Source of the DNA: Actinomadura syzygii
GTDB lineage: Bacteria; Actinomycetota; Actinomycetes; Streptosporangiales; Streptosporangiaceae
NCBI RefSeq assembly: GCF_008085905.1
Contig: NZ_VSFF01000005.1
Location: 496,001-560,000 of the forward strand
DNA length: 64,000 nt
Direction: 5' to 3'
The position numbers were made by a program, and so were the translations under genes. Under the pieces are notes generated by a model that saw nothing but the letters and a program-made list of their open reading frames with translations, was not told the origin of the DNA and ran no database searches. Numbering within the stretch: the first letter of the stretch is position 1; each line of letters starts with the position of its first letter. Shown here piece after piece: positions 33,221-41,370 of this stretch.

Positions 33221-33911
33221 CGGCGCGGTCCGGCCGTCCGATGCGGACCTGCCACTGCTCGGGCCCCGACTCCACGTAATCCCAGGTGAAGGCGTCGGGG
33301 TGGGTGGCCTGGAACTCGCGGCGCAGCGGCTTCGGGTCGTGGTTGTTGACCAGGACGAACGCCTCGCCGGGGGCGAGCCGGGAGAAGCGGGTGAAGATCC
33401 GCGGGTGCCGCCGGCCGTGCGGGATCTCGCGGACGTCGATGACGTCGGGCGCGTCCACCCGGCCGCCGCCGAGCAGCGTCTCGAAGTCGGCGACGAGGGT
33501 GGGCAGGTCGGCGCCGGGCAGCCCGCCGAGCGCGGGCAGCAGGACGGTCTGCTCCACCCCGACATGGGCGGCGAACAGCGCCTCGACGGCCGCCGTCGAC
33601 GTGTCGTCGGCCGTGGTCAGCGCGTCGATGCGCGCGGTGATCGCGCTGGCGGTCTGCCGCAGCGCGCGGACGAGCAGCCGGGTCTCGGCCGCGCCCGACG
33701 CCGCCGCGTACAGGGTCTGGTAGGAGGCGGCCAGATAGCCGCGCACCTCCCCGGTGCAGAAGTCGATCAGCTCACCCCGCGCGTCGGGGCGGGGCGCGGC
33801 CAGTTCGGCCAGCCGGTCGAGCAGTCGCTGCTGGGTGCCCGCGAGCGCCGCCTGCGCCTGGACCGCCGGATCGGTGCCGGTCGAGGCGATGAAGATCTCC
33901 GAAGCCGCCAT
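33213..33911 (-). CDS. Hemerythrin-like / DUF2249 fusion protein
   Basis: This 232-residue protein has an N-terminal all-helical region (about 15-150) resembling hemerythrin-like HHE domains but with few recognisable metal ligands (HVGVEQ near 115). The C-terminal DUF2249 domain is clear at about 160-228 (DVREIPHGRRHPRIFTRF, LVNNHDPKPL, FTWDYVESGPEQWQVRIGR). Such fusions are often found with nitric-oxide or low-oxygen response genes. The ATG at 33911 follows a short upstream region with GAGGAG and a TACATGTA palindrome, and the cupin gene is coupled downstream. Confidence 0.78.
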   Translation of the reverse strand: MAASEIFIASTGTDPAVQAQAALAGTQQRLLDRLAELAAPRPDARGELIDFCTGEVRGYLAASYQTLYAAASGAAETRLLVRALRQTASAITARIDALTTADDTSTAAVEALFAAHVGVEQTVLLPALGGLPGADLPTLVADFETLLGGGRVDAPDVIDVREIPHGRRHPRIFTRFSRLAPGEAFVLVNNHDPKPLRREFQATHPDAFTWDYVESGPEQWQVRIGRPDRADG

Positions 33912-33941
33912 GGTGCTCTCCTCTCAGTGAAGCACGATTAT

Positions 33942-33949
33942 TACATGTA
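33942..33949. promoter_or_regulatory. TACATGTA palindrome in an AT-rich promoter segment
   Basis: This 8-base palindrome lies in a conspicuously AT-rich stretch (33935-33958), 31 bases upstream of the hemerythrin-like/DUF2249 start. It could bind a redox- or NO-responsive regulator. This is inference from the genes controlled. Confidence 0.35.
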
Positions 33950-34029
33950 GGATTGTGAGAAATTCGCCAGGGTGCCCTCCCACGCCGACCGGCCGCGGAC
34001 GCTGGGACCCGCGACCGGCCGGTGGGCGT

Positions 34030-34614
34030 TCACGCGGCCGGGGCGGCGGGCGCGGGCGCGCCGGTCGCGCGGGCCCGGAGCAGGTCGGCCACGTCAGTGA
34101 GGCCCGTCTCGATGCGCCCGTAGACGCGGGGGTTGAGCAGCACGGAGCCGTCGAAGTCTCCGGCGGACGCGAACACCGCGACGGGCACGGTCAGCGCCTG
34201 GAAGAAACCGAAGAGCGGCCGCAGCGCGTGCTCCAGGACGAGCGCGTGATGGTCGCCCCCGCCCGTCGCGGCGAGCAGGACGGGCTTGTTCGCGAGCGCG
34301 TACTGGTCGATCAGGTCGAAGAAATGCTTGAACATTCCGGGATAGGAGCCGCGAAACACGGGAACCGCGGGGATCAGCAAATCGGCCTGCTCGGCTAGTC
34401 GCAGGGCGGCTTCGACTTCGGGCGGGACGCCGTCGCGTTCGATCGCCCCGGTGAATCCCGGCCCGAGCCGGTACACGTCTATCCGTGACGTTTCAATGGG
34501 CAGCATTTCTTTCAACGTGTCGAGCACGACGTCCACGAGCCCCATCGTCTTGGACGGCTGACTCGGGCTCCCATTGACGACCACGACCCGGAGAGCGGAC
34601 GGAACGCTGGTCAT
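34030..34614 (-). CDS. LLM-partnered NAD(P)H:FMN reductase
   Basis: This 194-residue flavodoxin-fold reductase supplies reduced FMN to the adjacent luciferase-like monooxygenase. It shows VVVVNGSPSQPSKTMGLVD near 10-28 (FMN phosphate loop), PVFRGSYPGMFKHFFD near 84-99, and LLAATGGGDHHALVLEHALRP-type core (split) near 113-133. This matches the CE1759 family of FMN reductases that pair with CE1758-type LLM proteins. Its start overlaps the LLM stop by four bases. Confidence 0.87.
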   Translation of the reverse strand: MTSVPSALRVVVVNGSPSQPSKTMGLVDVVLDTLKEMLPIETSRIDVYRLGPGFTGAIERDGVPPEVEAALRLAEQADLLIPAVPVFRGSYPGMFKHFFDLIDQYALANKPVLLAATGGGDHHALVLEHALRPLFGFFQALTVPVAVFASAGDFDGSVLLNPRVYGRIETGLTDVADLLRARATGAPAPAAPAA

Positions 34615-35672
34615 GCCGCCCTCCCCTCAAGCGCGGTGACCTCGCGGCGCACGACCGGAGCCACCTCCGTGCCGAGCCGCTCGATCGCCTCAAGGTGCTC
34701 CTTCTGCGGCATCCCGCCGAATCCCATCTGGATGATGGCGCGGTTCAACCCGTACAACTCGTGGTAGGCGAGCAGCTTGTCGATGATCTCCTGCGAACTT
34801 CCCACCAGAAGTCCCGAACGCGGCGAAGACTGCGCGTTGAAAGCCGCCCGTGGCAGGAGAAGACCCTTTCCGCGCTGGTGGTTGTTCTCAGCCATGCCTT
34901 TCGCGAAATACGGATACATGACGTCTCTCGCCTCCTGGCTGGTGCGTCCGACGTACCCGTGCGTGTTGATGCTGATCGGCAGTGCGCCGACGTCGTGTCC
35001 GGCCGCCGCGGCGGACTGCCGGTAGAGCTCGACGGTCTGCTCGTGCGACGTCAACGGCCCGAGCAGCAGGGCGAGCGCCATGGGCAGCCCGAGCCGTCCG
35101 GTGCTGATGGCGGACGCGGGCGACCCGCCGACCCCGACCCAGATCGGAAGCGTTCCGCCATTCGGGCGGGGCGCGACATCGGCGTCGATCAGGGGCGCGC
35201 GGAAACGTCCCTGCCAGGTGACCGGGTTCCGCTCGCGGATTCTGAGCAGCAGGTCGAGCTTCTCGCGGAAAAGGTCGCCGTAGTCGCGCAGGTCGTAGCC
35301 GAAAAGCGGGAACGACTCGGTGTAGGAGCCGCGTCCCGCGATGATCTCGGCCCGGCCGCCCGACAGCAGGTCGATCGTCGCGAACTGCTCCCAGACGCGC
35401 ACCGGGTCCTCCGAGCTGAGGACGGTGACGGAACTCGTCAGCCGAATGCGCTCGGTGTGCTCGGCCGCCGCCGCCAGCAGAATGGACGGCGCCGATCCGA
35501 CGAAATCGCTGCGATGGTGCTCGCCGACGCCGAACACGTCGAGCCCCACTTCGTCCGCGGCCTTCGCCTGTTCGATGGTTTCGCGGACGCGCCGCCGCGG
35601 CGACGGCGTCGCTCCGCCGAGGGGATCCTCGGTGATCTCGCCGAACGTCATGACGCCGATCTCGAATGCCAT
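34611..35672 (-). CDS. FMN-dependent luciferase-like monooxygenase (CE1758-like)
   Basis: This 353-residue TIM-barrel monooxygenase starts FEIGVMTFGEIT. It has GVGEHHRSDFVGSAP near 49-63, LSSEDPVRVWEQFATIDLLSGGR-type segments (split) near 84-106, and GRGSYTESFPLFG near 112-124. Together with the co-translated FMN reductase it forms a two-component system. It is divergent from the MarR gene, and a 14-base palindrome lies between them. The substrate is unknown; oxidation of a xenobiotic or small aromatic is possible. Confidence 0.87.
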   Translation of the reverse strand: MAFEIGVMTFGEITEDPLGGATPSPRRRVRETIEQAKAADEVGLDVFGVGEHHRSDFVGSAPSILLAAAAEHTERIRLTSSVTVLSSEDPVRVWEQFATIDLLSGGRAEIIAGRGSYTESFPLFGYDLRDYGDLFREKLDLLLRIRERNPVTWQGRFRAPLIDADVAPRPNGGTLPIWVGVGGSPASAISTGRLGLPMALALLLGPLTSHEQTVELYRQSAAAAGHDVGALPISINTHGYVGRTSQEARDVMYPYFAKGMAENNHQRGKGLLLPRAAFNAQSSPRSGLLVGSSQEIIDKLLAYHELYGLNRAIIQMGFGGMPQKEHLEAIERLGTEVAPVVRREVTALEGRAA

Positions 35673-35758
35673 TTCCGGTCCTCTCGGCCGTCGGTGGCGC
35701 CCGGTGTCCCCGGCCCGGCCGGTCGGGGGCGGCTGCCACCGTCACGGTCCGAACAACT

Positions 35759-35772
35759 TGCCTGCGCAGGCA
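35759..35772. promoter_or_regulatory. Palindrome TGCCTGC-GCAGGCA, candidate MarR operator
   Basis: This perfect 14-base palindrome lies in the intergenic region of the divergent MarR and monooxygenase/reductase genes, the usual place for a MarR auto-operator. Its embedding in CTTGCC...GGCAGA resembles MarR-type sites. Confidence 0.6.
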
Positions 35773-35819
35773 GATATTCCGGGTTGTTCGGCGAGGTCGC
35801 GTCCGGATACCGTGCCGCC

Positions 35820-36371
35820 ATGGCGAGCGACAGGCTGCGGGACCTCGAGCAGGACGCATGGGGCGGATTCCTGCTGGCGCACGATCGGCTGTGGCGCACG
35901 CTGGAGGCGGGGCTCGCGCCGCTGAACGTGAGCATGGCCGAGTACAGCGTGCTGTCCCTGCTCTACGAGGCGGGCCCGGACGGCATGCGCATGTCCGACC
36001 TCGCGCAGCGCCGCCTCATGTCGACCGGCGGGTTCACCCGCCTCGCCGACCGCCTCCAGAACCGCGGGCTGATCGAGCGGCGGCGGTCGGCCGTCGACGG
36101 CCGCGGCTTCGACGCGACCCTGACCGCCGACGGCCGGACGCTGATCCGCCGGGCCCGCCGCCGACACCACAACGATTTGCGGGAACTCTTCTTCGACCGG
36201 CTCGACGACGACCATCTCCGCTGCCTGGCCGAGATCTGGGCCCTCCTCGCCCCGTCCGACGAAAACGCCCCCGCTGACAAGAAGGCCCCCGCTGCCGAGA
36301 ACAGCCCCGCCTCCGAGAAGGGCCACGGGGCGGGCGGGCCGGGTGCGGGCGGGAAGGGCGAAGGCCGGTAG
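35820..36371 (+). CDS. MarR family transcriptional regulator
   Basis: This 183-residue winged-helix regulator has the MarR pattern: LNVSMAEYSVLSLLYEAG near 39-56, a recognition helix MSDLAQRRLMSTGGFTRLADRL (split) near 61-82, and the wing GLIERRRSAVDGRGFDATLTADG (split) near 86-108. A charged, Ala/Glu/Lys-rich tail follows residue 146. No ribosome site precedes the ATG, and GGATAC ends nine bases before it, so the mRNA may be leaderless. It probably represses the divergent LLM/FMN-reductase pair through the palindrome at 35759. Confidence 0.87.
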   Translation: MASDRLRDLEQDAWGGFLLAHDRLWRTLEAGLAPLNVSMAEYSVLSLLYEAGPDGMRMSDLAQRRLMSTGGFTRLADRLQNRGLIERRRSAVDGRGFDATLTADGRTLIRRARRRHHNDLRELFFDRLDDDHLRCLAEIWALLAPSDENAPADKKAPAAENSPASEKGHGAGGPGAGGKGEGR

Positions 36372-36386
36372 GCGCGTTAACGCGCC
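36371..36386. terminator. 16-bp perfect palindrome between convergent genes
   Basis: GGCGCGTTAACGCGCC begins at the last base of the MarR stop codon and lies before the end of the aldo/keto reductase gene. The position suggests a weak bidirectional termination element or a protein-binding site. Confidence 0.3.
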
Positions 36387-36394
36387 GAACGACG

Positions 36395-37171
36395 TCAGCC
36401 GGTTCGGGACAGGGAGTCGATCGCGGCGACGTCCTCCTTCGCGAGGCTGAACCCTCCGAGGTCGAAATTGCTGGCGATGTGCTCCCGGCGCGACGACCGG
36501 GGCAGGATCACGATGTCGTGTTCGAGATGCCAACGAAGGACGACCTGCGCGGGAGAGACCCCGTACCGTTGGGCGACTCCGGCGATGGCCGGATCGCGCA
36601 GATCGGTGTTCTTCAGGCCGCTGTAGCCCTCAACGGCGATTCCCCGGCGGCGGTGCTCGTCCAGCAGCGCCGGATCGTGCTGCGCCGGGCTCCACGGGAT
36701 CTGGTTGACCGCCGGTTGCCGTCCGGTCTCCTCGGTCAGCCGGTCGATGAGCGCGGGGCTGTAGTTGCTCACTCCCACGTTGCGGACCAGGCCCGCGTCC
36801 TTCGCCGCCAGCAGTTCCCGCCAGGTCGGGACGAGTTCGTCCTGCGCGGTCGGCCAGTGGATCAGCCAGAGGTCGACGTATTCGGTGTCGAGCAGGCGCA
36901 GGCTCGACTCCAGGGTGCGGCGGGCGTGCCGCGCGTCCTGCGGGCGCAGTTTCGTGGTGACGAAGACCTGCTCCCGGTCGAGGCCGCTGTCCTTCACGGC
37001 TTTGCCGACGTCCGCCTCGTTCTTGTAGAGCGTCGCCGTGTCGATATGCCGGTAGCCGATTTCCAGCGCCGCGCGCACCGATTCGTACGCCGCCTTGGAG
37101 CTCAGTTGCCACGTCCCGAAACCGATCGACGGCAGCGCGGTGCCGCCGGGCAGGTTCACAGTCAGATCCAT
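36395..37171 (-). CDS. Aldo/keto reductase
   Basis: This 258-residue TIM-barrel NADPH-dependent reductase has the tetrad segments HIDTATLYKNE (Asp and Tyr, near 43-53), TTKLRPQD (Lys, near 72) and WLIHWP (His, near 104-109). The cofactor region is ILPRSSRREHI near the C-terminus. I used the ATG at 37171; an in-frame GTG at 37195 would add eight residues. No strong ribosome site is visible, so leaderless initiation is possible. The physiological carbonyl substrate cannot be deduced. Confidence 0.9.
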   Translation of the reverse strand: MDLTVNLPGGTALPSIGFGTWQLSSKAAYESVRAALEIGYRHIDTATLYKNEADVGKAVKDSGLDREQVFVTTKLRPQDARHARRTLESSLRLLDTEYVDLWLIHWPTAQDELVPTWRELLAAKDAGLVRNVGVSNYSPALIDRLTEETGRQPAVNQIPWSPAQHDPALLDEHRRRGIAVEGYSGLKNTDLRDPAIAGVAQRYGVSPAQVVLRWHLEHDIVILPRSSRREHIASNFDLGGFSLAKEDVAAIDSLSRTG

Positions 37172-37202
37172 GCGTGCCAGTCTGCCCGGCGACACCCCGC
37201 CC

Positions 37203-38297
37203 TCACCTCGATCGGGGCTTGTACGACTTCGGCAGCCGCATCCCGCGCTCGGCCATGATCTGGCGGACGCGGTCCGGGTAGTCGGTGATGATGCCGTCCA
37301 CGCCGAGGTCCATGAGGGCCTTGACGGTGGCGGGGTCGTCGCACGTCCAGGGAATGACCTTCAAGCCCCTCCGGTGCGCCTCGGACACCATGGTCCGGTC
37401 GGGGTAGAAGCGGAATCCCGGGTCGCCGATCTTCCCGTTCTGCGGGAAGCCGTAATTGGGAGAGAGCGCCGTGACACCCGGAATCTCGGCGGCCGTCCGC
37501 ACGAAGTCGCCGCCGAAGTCGTCGGCGTCGAGACCGCCGAGCCACGGCGAGGCGCCGGGCTTTCCGACCTGGAGGAAGTCGTAGTTCGTCAGCGCCACCA
37601 GCGGCCATCGCGGCGCGAGCCGGTGCATGTACTTCAACGCGCCCCAGTCGAACGACTGGATGGTGACCTGGCGTTCGATGCCGGACGCGCGGATCTCCTC
37701 GAACACCCGGCGGACGAACAGTTCGCGCGGCGCGGTCTGCTCGGGCGCGCCCGCCTCCACCTTGGTCTCGATATTGAGCTTGACCTGCTTCGCGTTGTAG
37801 CGCTTGACGAGGTTCAGGACGTCCTTGAGCTCGATCATCCGGAAACCGCGGACGACCTCCTGCTCGGGGAAACCGGGCAGTTGCTGGTAACCGCAGTCCA
37901 TGGTCTTGATCTGCGCCAGCGTCAGATCCTTGATGTACTTCCCGACATACGGATACATCGGGTCACCAGGCGTGACCGGCCCGGTGTCGCGGCATTTCTG
38001 CGCGCTTATCTGGCGGTCGTGGTTGACGACCACCTTCCTGTCCTTGGTGACGTGCGTGTCCAACTCCAGGGTGGTGACGCCCAGGCGCATCGCCTTCCCG
38101 AAACCCTCCAGCGATTCCTCGGTGGTCAGCCCGAGCCCGCCACGGTGGGCTTGCAGGTCGAAATGGGTCTTCTGAGGCGGCACCCCGGAACCCCCGGGCC
38201 CCGCCGCCGCATAGGCGGCGACCGGCGCGGCCACCGTCGCCGCGAGGGCCAGAGCGGACACACAGGTCAGTCTCGTCAGCGCATGGCGCACGGACAT
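37203..38297 (-). CDS. Secreted glycerophosphodiester phosphodiesterase family protein
   Basis: This 364-residue protein should hydrolyse glycerophosphodiesters to glycerol-3-phosphate and an alcohol outside the cytoplasm. The signal peptide (about 1-31, LTCVSALALAATVAAPVAAYA-like, split here) ends in AYAAA. The family motifs are DLQAHRGGLGLTTEES (His-Arg metal site), LELDTHVTKDRKVVVNHD (Glu/Asp ligands and His) and a C-terminal IIPWTCDDP...GVDGIITDYPD. GGAGG five bases before the ATG at 38297 decides the start against the ATG at 38309. It follows the aldo/keto reductase gene's upstream end by 31 bases in the same orientation. Confidence 0.9.
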   Translation of the reverse strand: MSVRHALTRLTCVSALALAATVAAPVAAYAAAGPGGSGVPPQKTHFDLQAHRGGLGLTTEESLEGFGKAMRLGVTTLELDTHVTKDRKVVVNHDRQISAQKCRDTGPVTPGDPMYPYVGKYIKDLTLAQIKTMDCGYQQLPGFPEQEVVRGFRMIELKDVLNLVKRYNAKQVKLNIETKVEAGAPEQTAPRELFVRRVFEEIRASGIERQVTIQSFDWGALKYMHRLAPRWPLVALTNYDFLQVGKPGASPWLGGLDADDFGGDFVRTAAEIPGVTALSPNYGFPQNGKIGDPGFRFYPDRTMVSEAHRRGLKVIPWTCDDPATVKALMDLGVDGIITDYPDRVRQIMAERGMRLPKSYKPRSR

Positions 38298-38357
38298 CGG
38301 AACCTCCATATCTCCTGATCAGCCCCACGACGCTAGAACGATCACCGCGGCCCATAG

Positions 38358-38386
38358 TTGACGCTGCGTGATCCCACCGTGAATGT
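38358..38386 (+). promoter_or_regulatory. Predicted promoter of the PD-(D/E)XK-like gene
   Basis: TTGACG at 38358-38363 and GAATGT at 38381-38386 are 17 bases apart, about 85 bases upstream of the ATG at 38472. Confidence 0.4.
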
Positions 38387-38471
38387 TCACAAAACCCGCG
38401 GACACCAGCGAAAACACCGCACCCACTGCTTTGATGCACATTGAGCGTCGCGGACCACGGGAAGGGCATCG

Positions 38472-39527
38472 ATGGCGGGGATCTGGCAGGAGACGGACGA
38501 CGGCCTGGTGGCCCTGCGGCCCGAGCCGTTCAAGCGGGAGCAGATCCTGCACGACAGCATCGAACGAGGCGCGGCGATGCTCCCGCTTCCCGGCCAGCCG
38601 ACCCTCGTCATGCTGGGACGGGAAGTGCAATTGGGCACCGGCTACGCCGACCTCATCGCAGTGGAGGCCGAGACCGCGCGTCCCGTGGTCATCGAGGTGA
38701 AACTCGCGTCCAACACCGACCGTAGGCAGGTGTTCACGCAGACGCTCGGATATGCGTCCTATCTGTTCGGCCTGTCCGCCGCGGATTTCGACCAGCTCCT
38801 GCGCTCGCATCTAGCCGGACGCGGTTACGCCTCGGTGGCCGAGGCCGTCGCCGCCGAGGTCGGTGACGGGTCGATCGACACCGAGTCGTTCAATGCCCGT
38901 ATGGGCCAGGCGTTGGACGACGGGCGGTTCCGTTGCGTGGTCGTCCTGGACGCCGCGCCCGCCGACCTCATCGAACTCACCGGCTATTTGCAGGCCGTCA
39001 CCAATGACCGTCTCGACATCGACGTGGTGACCGTCGCCGCGTACACGATCCAGGGCGCTCGGGTATTGGTGCCGCAATTGGTCGAGCCGCAGCGTGTGAC
39101 GGCGCTGCCGGAGGTGACGTCCGCCCGCAAGGAGGCCAAACCGGAACCGGGCGCGCAGGCGTTCGCCGAAAGCGTCGCCGAAGCCGATCCCGCGCACCGG
39201 GAACTGCTGCGGCGGCTGCTCGACTGGGCGAAACACCTTGAGAGCGAGGGCCTGGCCGTCCTTTACACCACGGTCGGCAAGGGACGCTGGGTGCTCAATC
39301 CGCGGCTTCCGGGCCAGAATCGCGGACTGGTCACCATCTGGAACGACGGTGGTGCCTATGTCAGCCCGCAGCGTTCGGTCATCGAGGCCGAAGCGCCGTT
39401 GACGCTGGCCCGCCTGGATCAACGCCTTCCCGGTGAGATCCGGCAGAACAACTACATCACCAGCGCGTTGACCCAGGACGTTCTTGCCCTGCTCACCGAC
39501 GCTTACGTGGAAGCCCGCAAGCCCTAG
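38472..39527 (+). CDS. PD-(D/E)XK nuclease-like protein (NucS/DUF91-like fold), orphan
   Basis: This 351-residue protein has a restriction-endonuclease-like site in its N-terminal half: Asp60 in GYADLIAVEAET, then Glu75 and Lys77 in VVIEVKLAS, with a following RRQVFTQTLGYASYL helix. The spacing D-x14-E-x-K fits the PD-(D/E)XK superfamily. The C-terminal half (about 235-350) is a separate domain, with a helical segment ELLRRLLDWAKHLESE and GKGRWVLNPRLP. GGAAGGG precedes the ATG. No methylase, helicase or toxin partner is adjacent, so a DNA-repair or stand-alone defence role is open. Confidence 0.7.
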   Translation: MAGIWQETDDGLVALRPEPFKREQILHDSIERGAAMLPLPGQPTLVMLGREVQLGTGYADLIAVEAETARPVVIEVKLASNTDRRQVFTQTLGYASYLFGLSAADFDQLLRSHLAGRGYASVAEAVAAEVGDGSIDTESFNARMGQALDDGRFRCVVVLDAAPADLIELTGYLQAVTNDRLDIDVVTVAAYTIQGARVLVPQLVEPQRVTALPEVTSARKEAKPEPGAQAFAESVAEADPAHRELLRRLLDWAKHLESEGLAVLYTTVGKGRWVLNPRLPGQNRGLVTIWNDGGAYVSPQRSVIEAEAPLTLARLDQRLPGEIRQNNYITSALTQDVLALLTDAYVEARKP

Positions 39528-39550
39528 ACTCCGCCTAAAAGGGAGGGTCC

Positions 39551-40711
39551 ATGGGAAAGCCGACGACCGCCGACCTGTCGAAGGACCTGGGCGGATTCGC
39601 TCTGTGGCCGGATAACGTTTTCTGGTCTTTCCAATTTCTGAGGCTGGTCGGCCAGGCGTACGCCGGTGGCGCGGATTTCACCGAGTGCTATCTCGCCGTC
39701 CGGGACGTCCAGGCCGGTGACGTGGACACCTGGCACGACCGCTTCACCACCCTGGCCGGCGATCTCGAGCGGCGGGCGGAGCGGGAGGCGGCCGGAGGCC
39801 ACACGGTGTCGGCCAGGGACAGTTGGCTGCGGGCGAGCAACTACTACCGCGCGGGCGCGTTCTTCTACCCCGTCCCCGACCCGCGCCACGCGGCGGCGAT
39901 CGAGGCCCGGCGGCGCTGTTTCCTTGCCTACGCCGAACACGCCGACCACGAGATCGAGCGGGTCGAGGTGCCCTACGGCGACGAGACCCTGCCGGGATAC
40001 CGGTTCTCGCCGTCCGCCGACGTGCAGCGTCCGACCCCCGCGCTGGTCATCTTCGGCGGCGCGGACGCGGTGGCCGAGGAGATGTACATCTTCCTCGGCA
40101 GGGCGCTGACCGAGCGGGGGTTCACCGTCCTCGCGATCGACGGCCCCGGGCAGGGCGAGGCACTGCGGCGCGGCATGCTCGCCCGGCACGACACCGAGGT
40201 CCCGGTGGGCGCGGCCGTGGACTGGTTGCGGGCCCGTCCCGACGTGGATCCGGAGCGGATCGGCGTGGTCGGGCAGAGCCTCGGCGGCTACTACGCGCCG
40301 CGCGCCGCCGCCTTCGACCCCCGGCTGAAGGCGTGCGTGGTCTGGGGCGCCTGCTACGCCGTCCCGATGCCGGACGCGGTCCCGCCGGACGACCCGACCT
40401 TCACCCACCGCCTCGAACACGAAAAGGCCATCTTCGGCGGCGAGACCTTGGAAGAGGTCAAGGAACGGGTCGCGCCGTTCACGCTGGAGGGGGTGGCCGA
40501 ACGCATCGCCTGCCCGATCCTCATCCTGCACGGCGAGTCCGACACGCTAATCCCGCTGGAAGACGCCCGCCGCCTACACCGCGAGGTCTCCCACGACTAC
40601 AAGCAGCTAATCATCTACCCCGCAGGTCAACCCGGCTGCACGCATTGCCAGGTAGACGCGCTGTCAGTCGTCCACCACGACATAGGCGACTGGCTAGAGC
40701 GCGTCCTCTGA
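39551..40711 (+). CDS. Alpha/beta hydrolase with helical N-terminal domain
   Basis: This 386-residue hydrolase has an N-terminal helical region (about 1-130, containing SARDSWLRASNYYRAG) like 2,6-dihydropseudooxynicotine hydrolase and FrsA-type enzymes. The alpha/beta core follows, with nucleophile Ser243 in GVVGQSLGGYY, acid Asp in LHGESDTLIP and a His near the C-terminus (CTHCQVDALSVVHHD). GGGAGGG precedes the ATG. It starts 23 bases after the nuclease-like gene and is paralogous to the hydrolase at 41371. It may cleave C-C or ester bonds; the substrate is unknown. Confidence 0.85.
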   Translation: MGKPTTADLSKDLGGFALWPDNVFWSFQFLRLVGQAYAGGADFTECYLAVRDVQAGDVDTWHDRFTTLAGDLERRAEREAAGGHTVSARDSWLRASNYYRAGAFFYPVPDPRHAAAIEARRRCFLAYAEHADHEIERVEVPYGDETLPGYRFSPSADVQRPTPALVIFGGADAVAEEMYIFLGRALTERGFTVLAIDGPGQGEALRRGMLARHDTEVPVGAAVDWLRARPDVDPERIGVVGQSLGGYYAPRAAAFDPRLKACVVWGACYAVPMPDAVPPDDPTFTHRLEHEKAIFGGETLEEVKERVAPFTLEGVAERIACPILILHGESDTLIPLEDARRLHREVSHDYKQLIIYPAGQPGCTHCQVDALSVVHHDIGDWLERVL

Positions 40712-40741
40712 CGGACGTAATGATCGCGTCGAATCGCTCGA

Positions 40742-41254
40742 TCAGTCCGGACGGAGTTCACGGCGGCAGTGGGCGGCGAAGGCGTCGATGGCGCGATTCA
40801 GCGGCTCCTGTTCCGCCGCCGGGGCGGGGCTCATGGGGACACCCGCGAGGAACGTGTCCCGCAGTTGGTCGCTGATGCTCCGGCACAACTCGGAAACCTT
40901 GTTCGCGGCCAGAATGGCCTCCTCCGAGCCGACGATCTCAACCCGCGCGTGCGCCTGGTTGAACGCCGTGACCAGCTCGTCGGCCTCGTTGATCATCCTG
41001 GTCGCCTCGTCTCCCGCCGGAATGCCGCGCGAGAATCGGATGGCCGATAATGCTAGGAAGCGGGCGTCGGTATAGGCGATATCCAGGAAATGGGAGTAGG
41101 CGTCCGTGCGCTCTCGCATCCGGCTCAGATGACGCTCGTGAACGTGCCTCCGTCCATCCGCCCGGCTGGCCGTGAGCGCGGTGAGCGACGCACCCCCGAA
41201 CGCGCCGAGAAGCGTCGACCCGGCCGTGATGAAGTTCGTCCAGGGGAACGACAT
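40742..41254 (-). CDS. Membrane-anchored hypothetical protein with helical body
   Basis: I recognise no function. The 170-residue product starts MSFPWTNFITAGSTLLGAFGG, a single N-terminal membrane helix, followed by a charged helical region (about 35-140, RMRERTDAYSHFLDI...) that could form a coiled coil. In-frame starts at 41320 (ATG) and 41326 (TTG) would add a basic leader. I preferred 41254, next to the membrane helix. It lies between two paralogous hydrolases, convergent with the first and divergent from the second. Similar short anchored proteins are widespread and uncharacterised in actinomycetes. Confidence 0.6.
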   Translation of the reverse strand: MSFPWTNFITAGSTLLGAFGGASLTALTASRADGRRHVHERHLSRMRERTDAYSHFLDIAYTDARFLALSAIRFSRGIPAGDEATRMINEADELVTAFNQAHARVEIVGSEEAILAANKVSELCRSISDQLRDTFLAGVPMSPAPAAEQEPLNRAIDAFAAHCRRELRPD

Positions 41255-41370
41255 GAACAGCACAATGCCATGCGCGGAACGGTACTTGGGGGTTCGCCTG
41301 GGGGTTGGCCCTAGGGACATGGCCAAGGGATCGCGCTGACGATGGGAGTCCTTCGAGCGAAAGGAATCCC

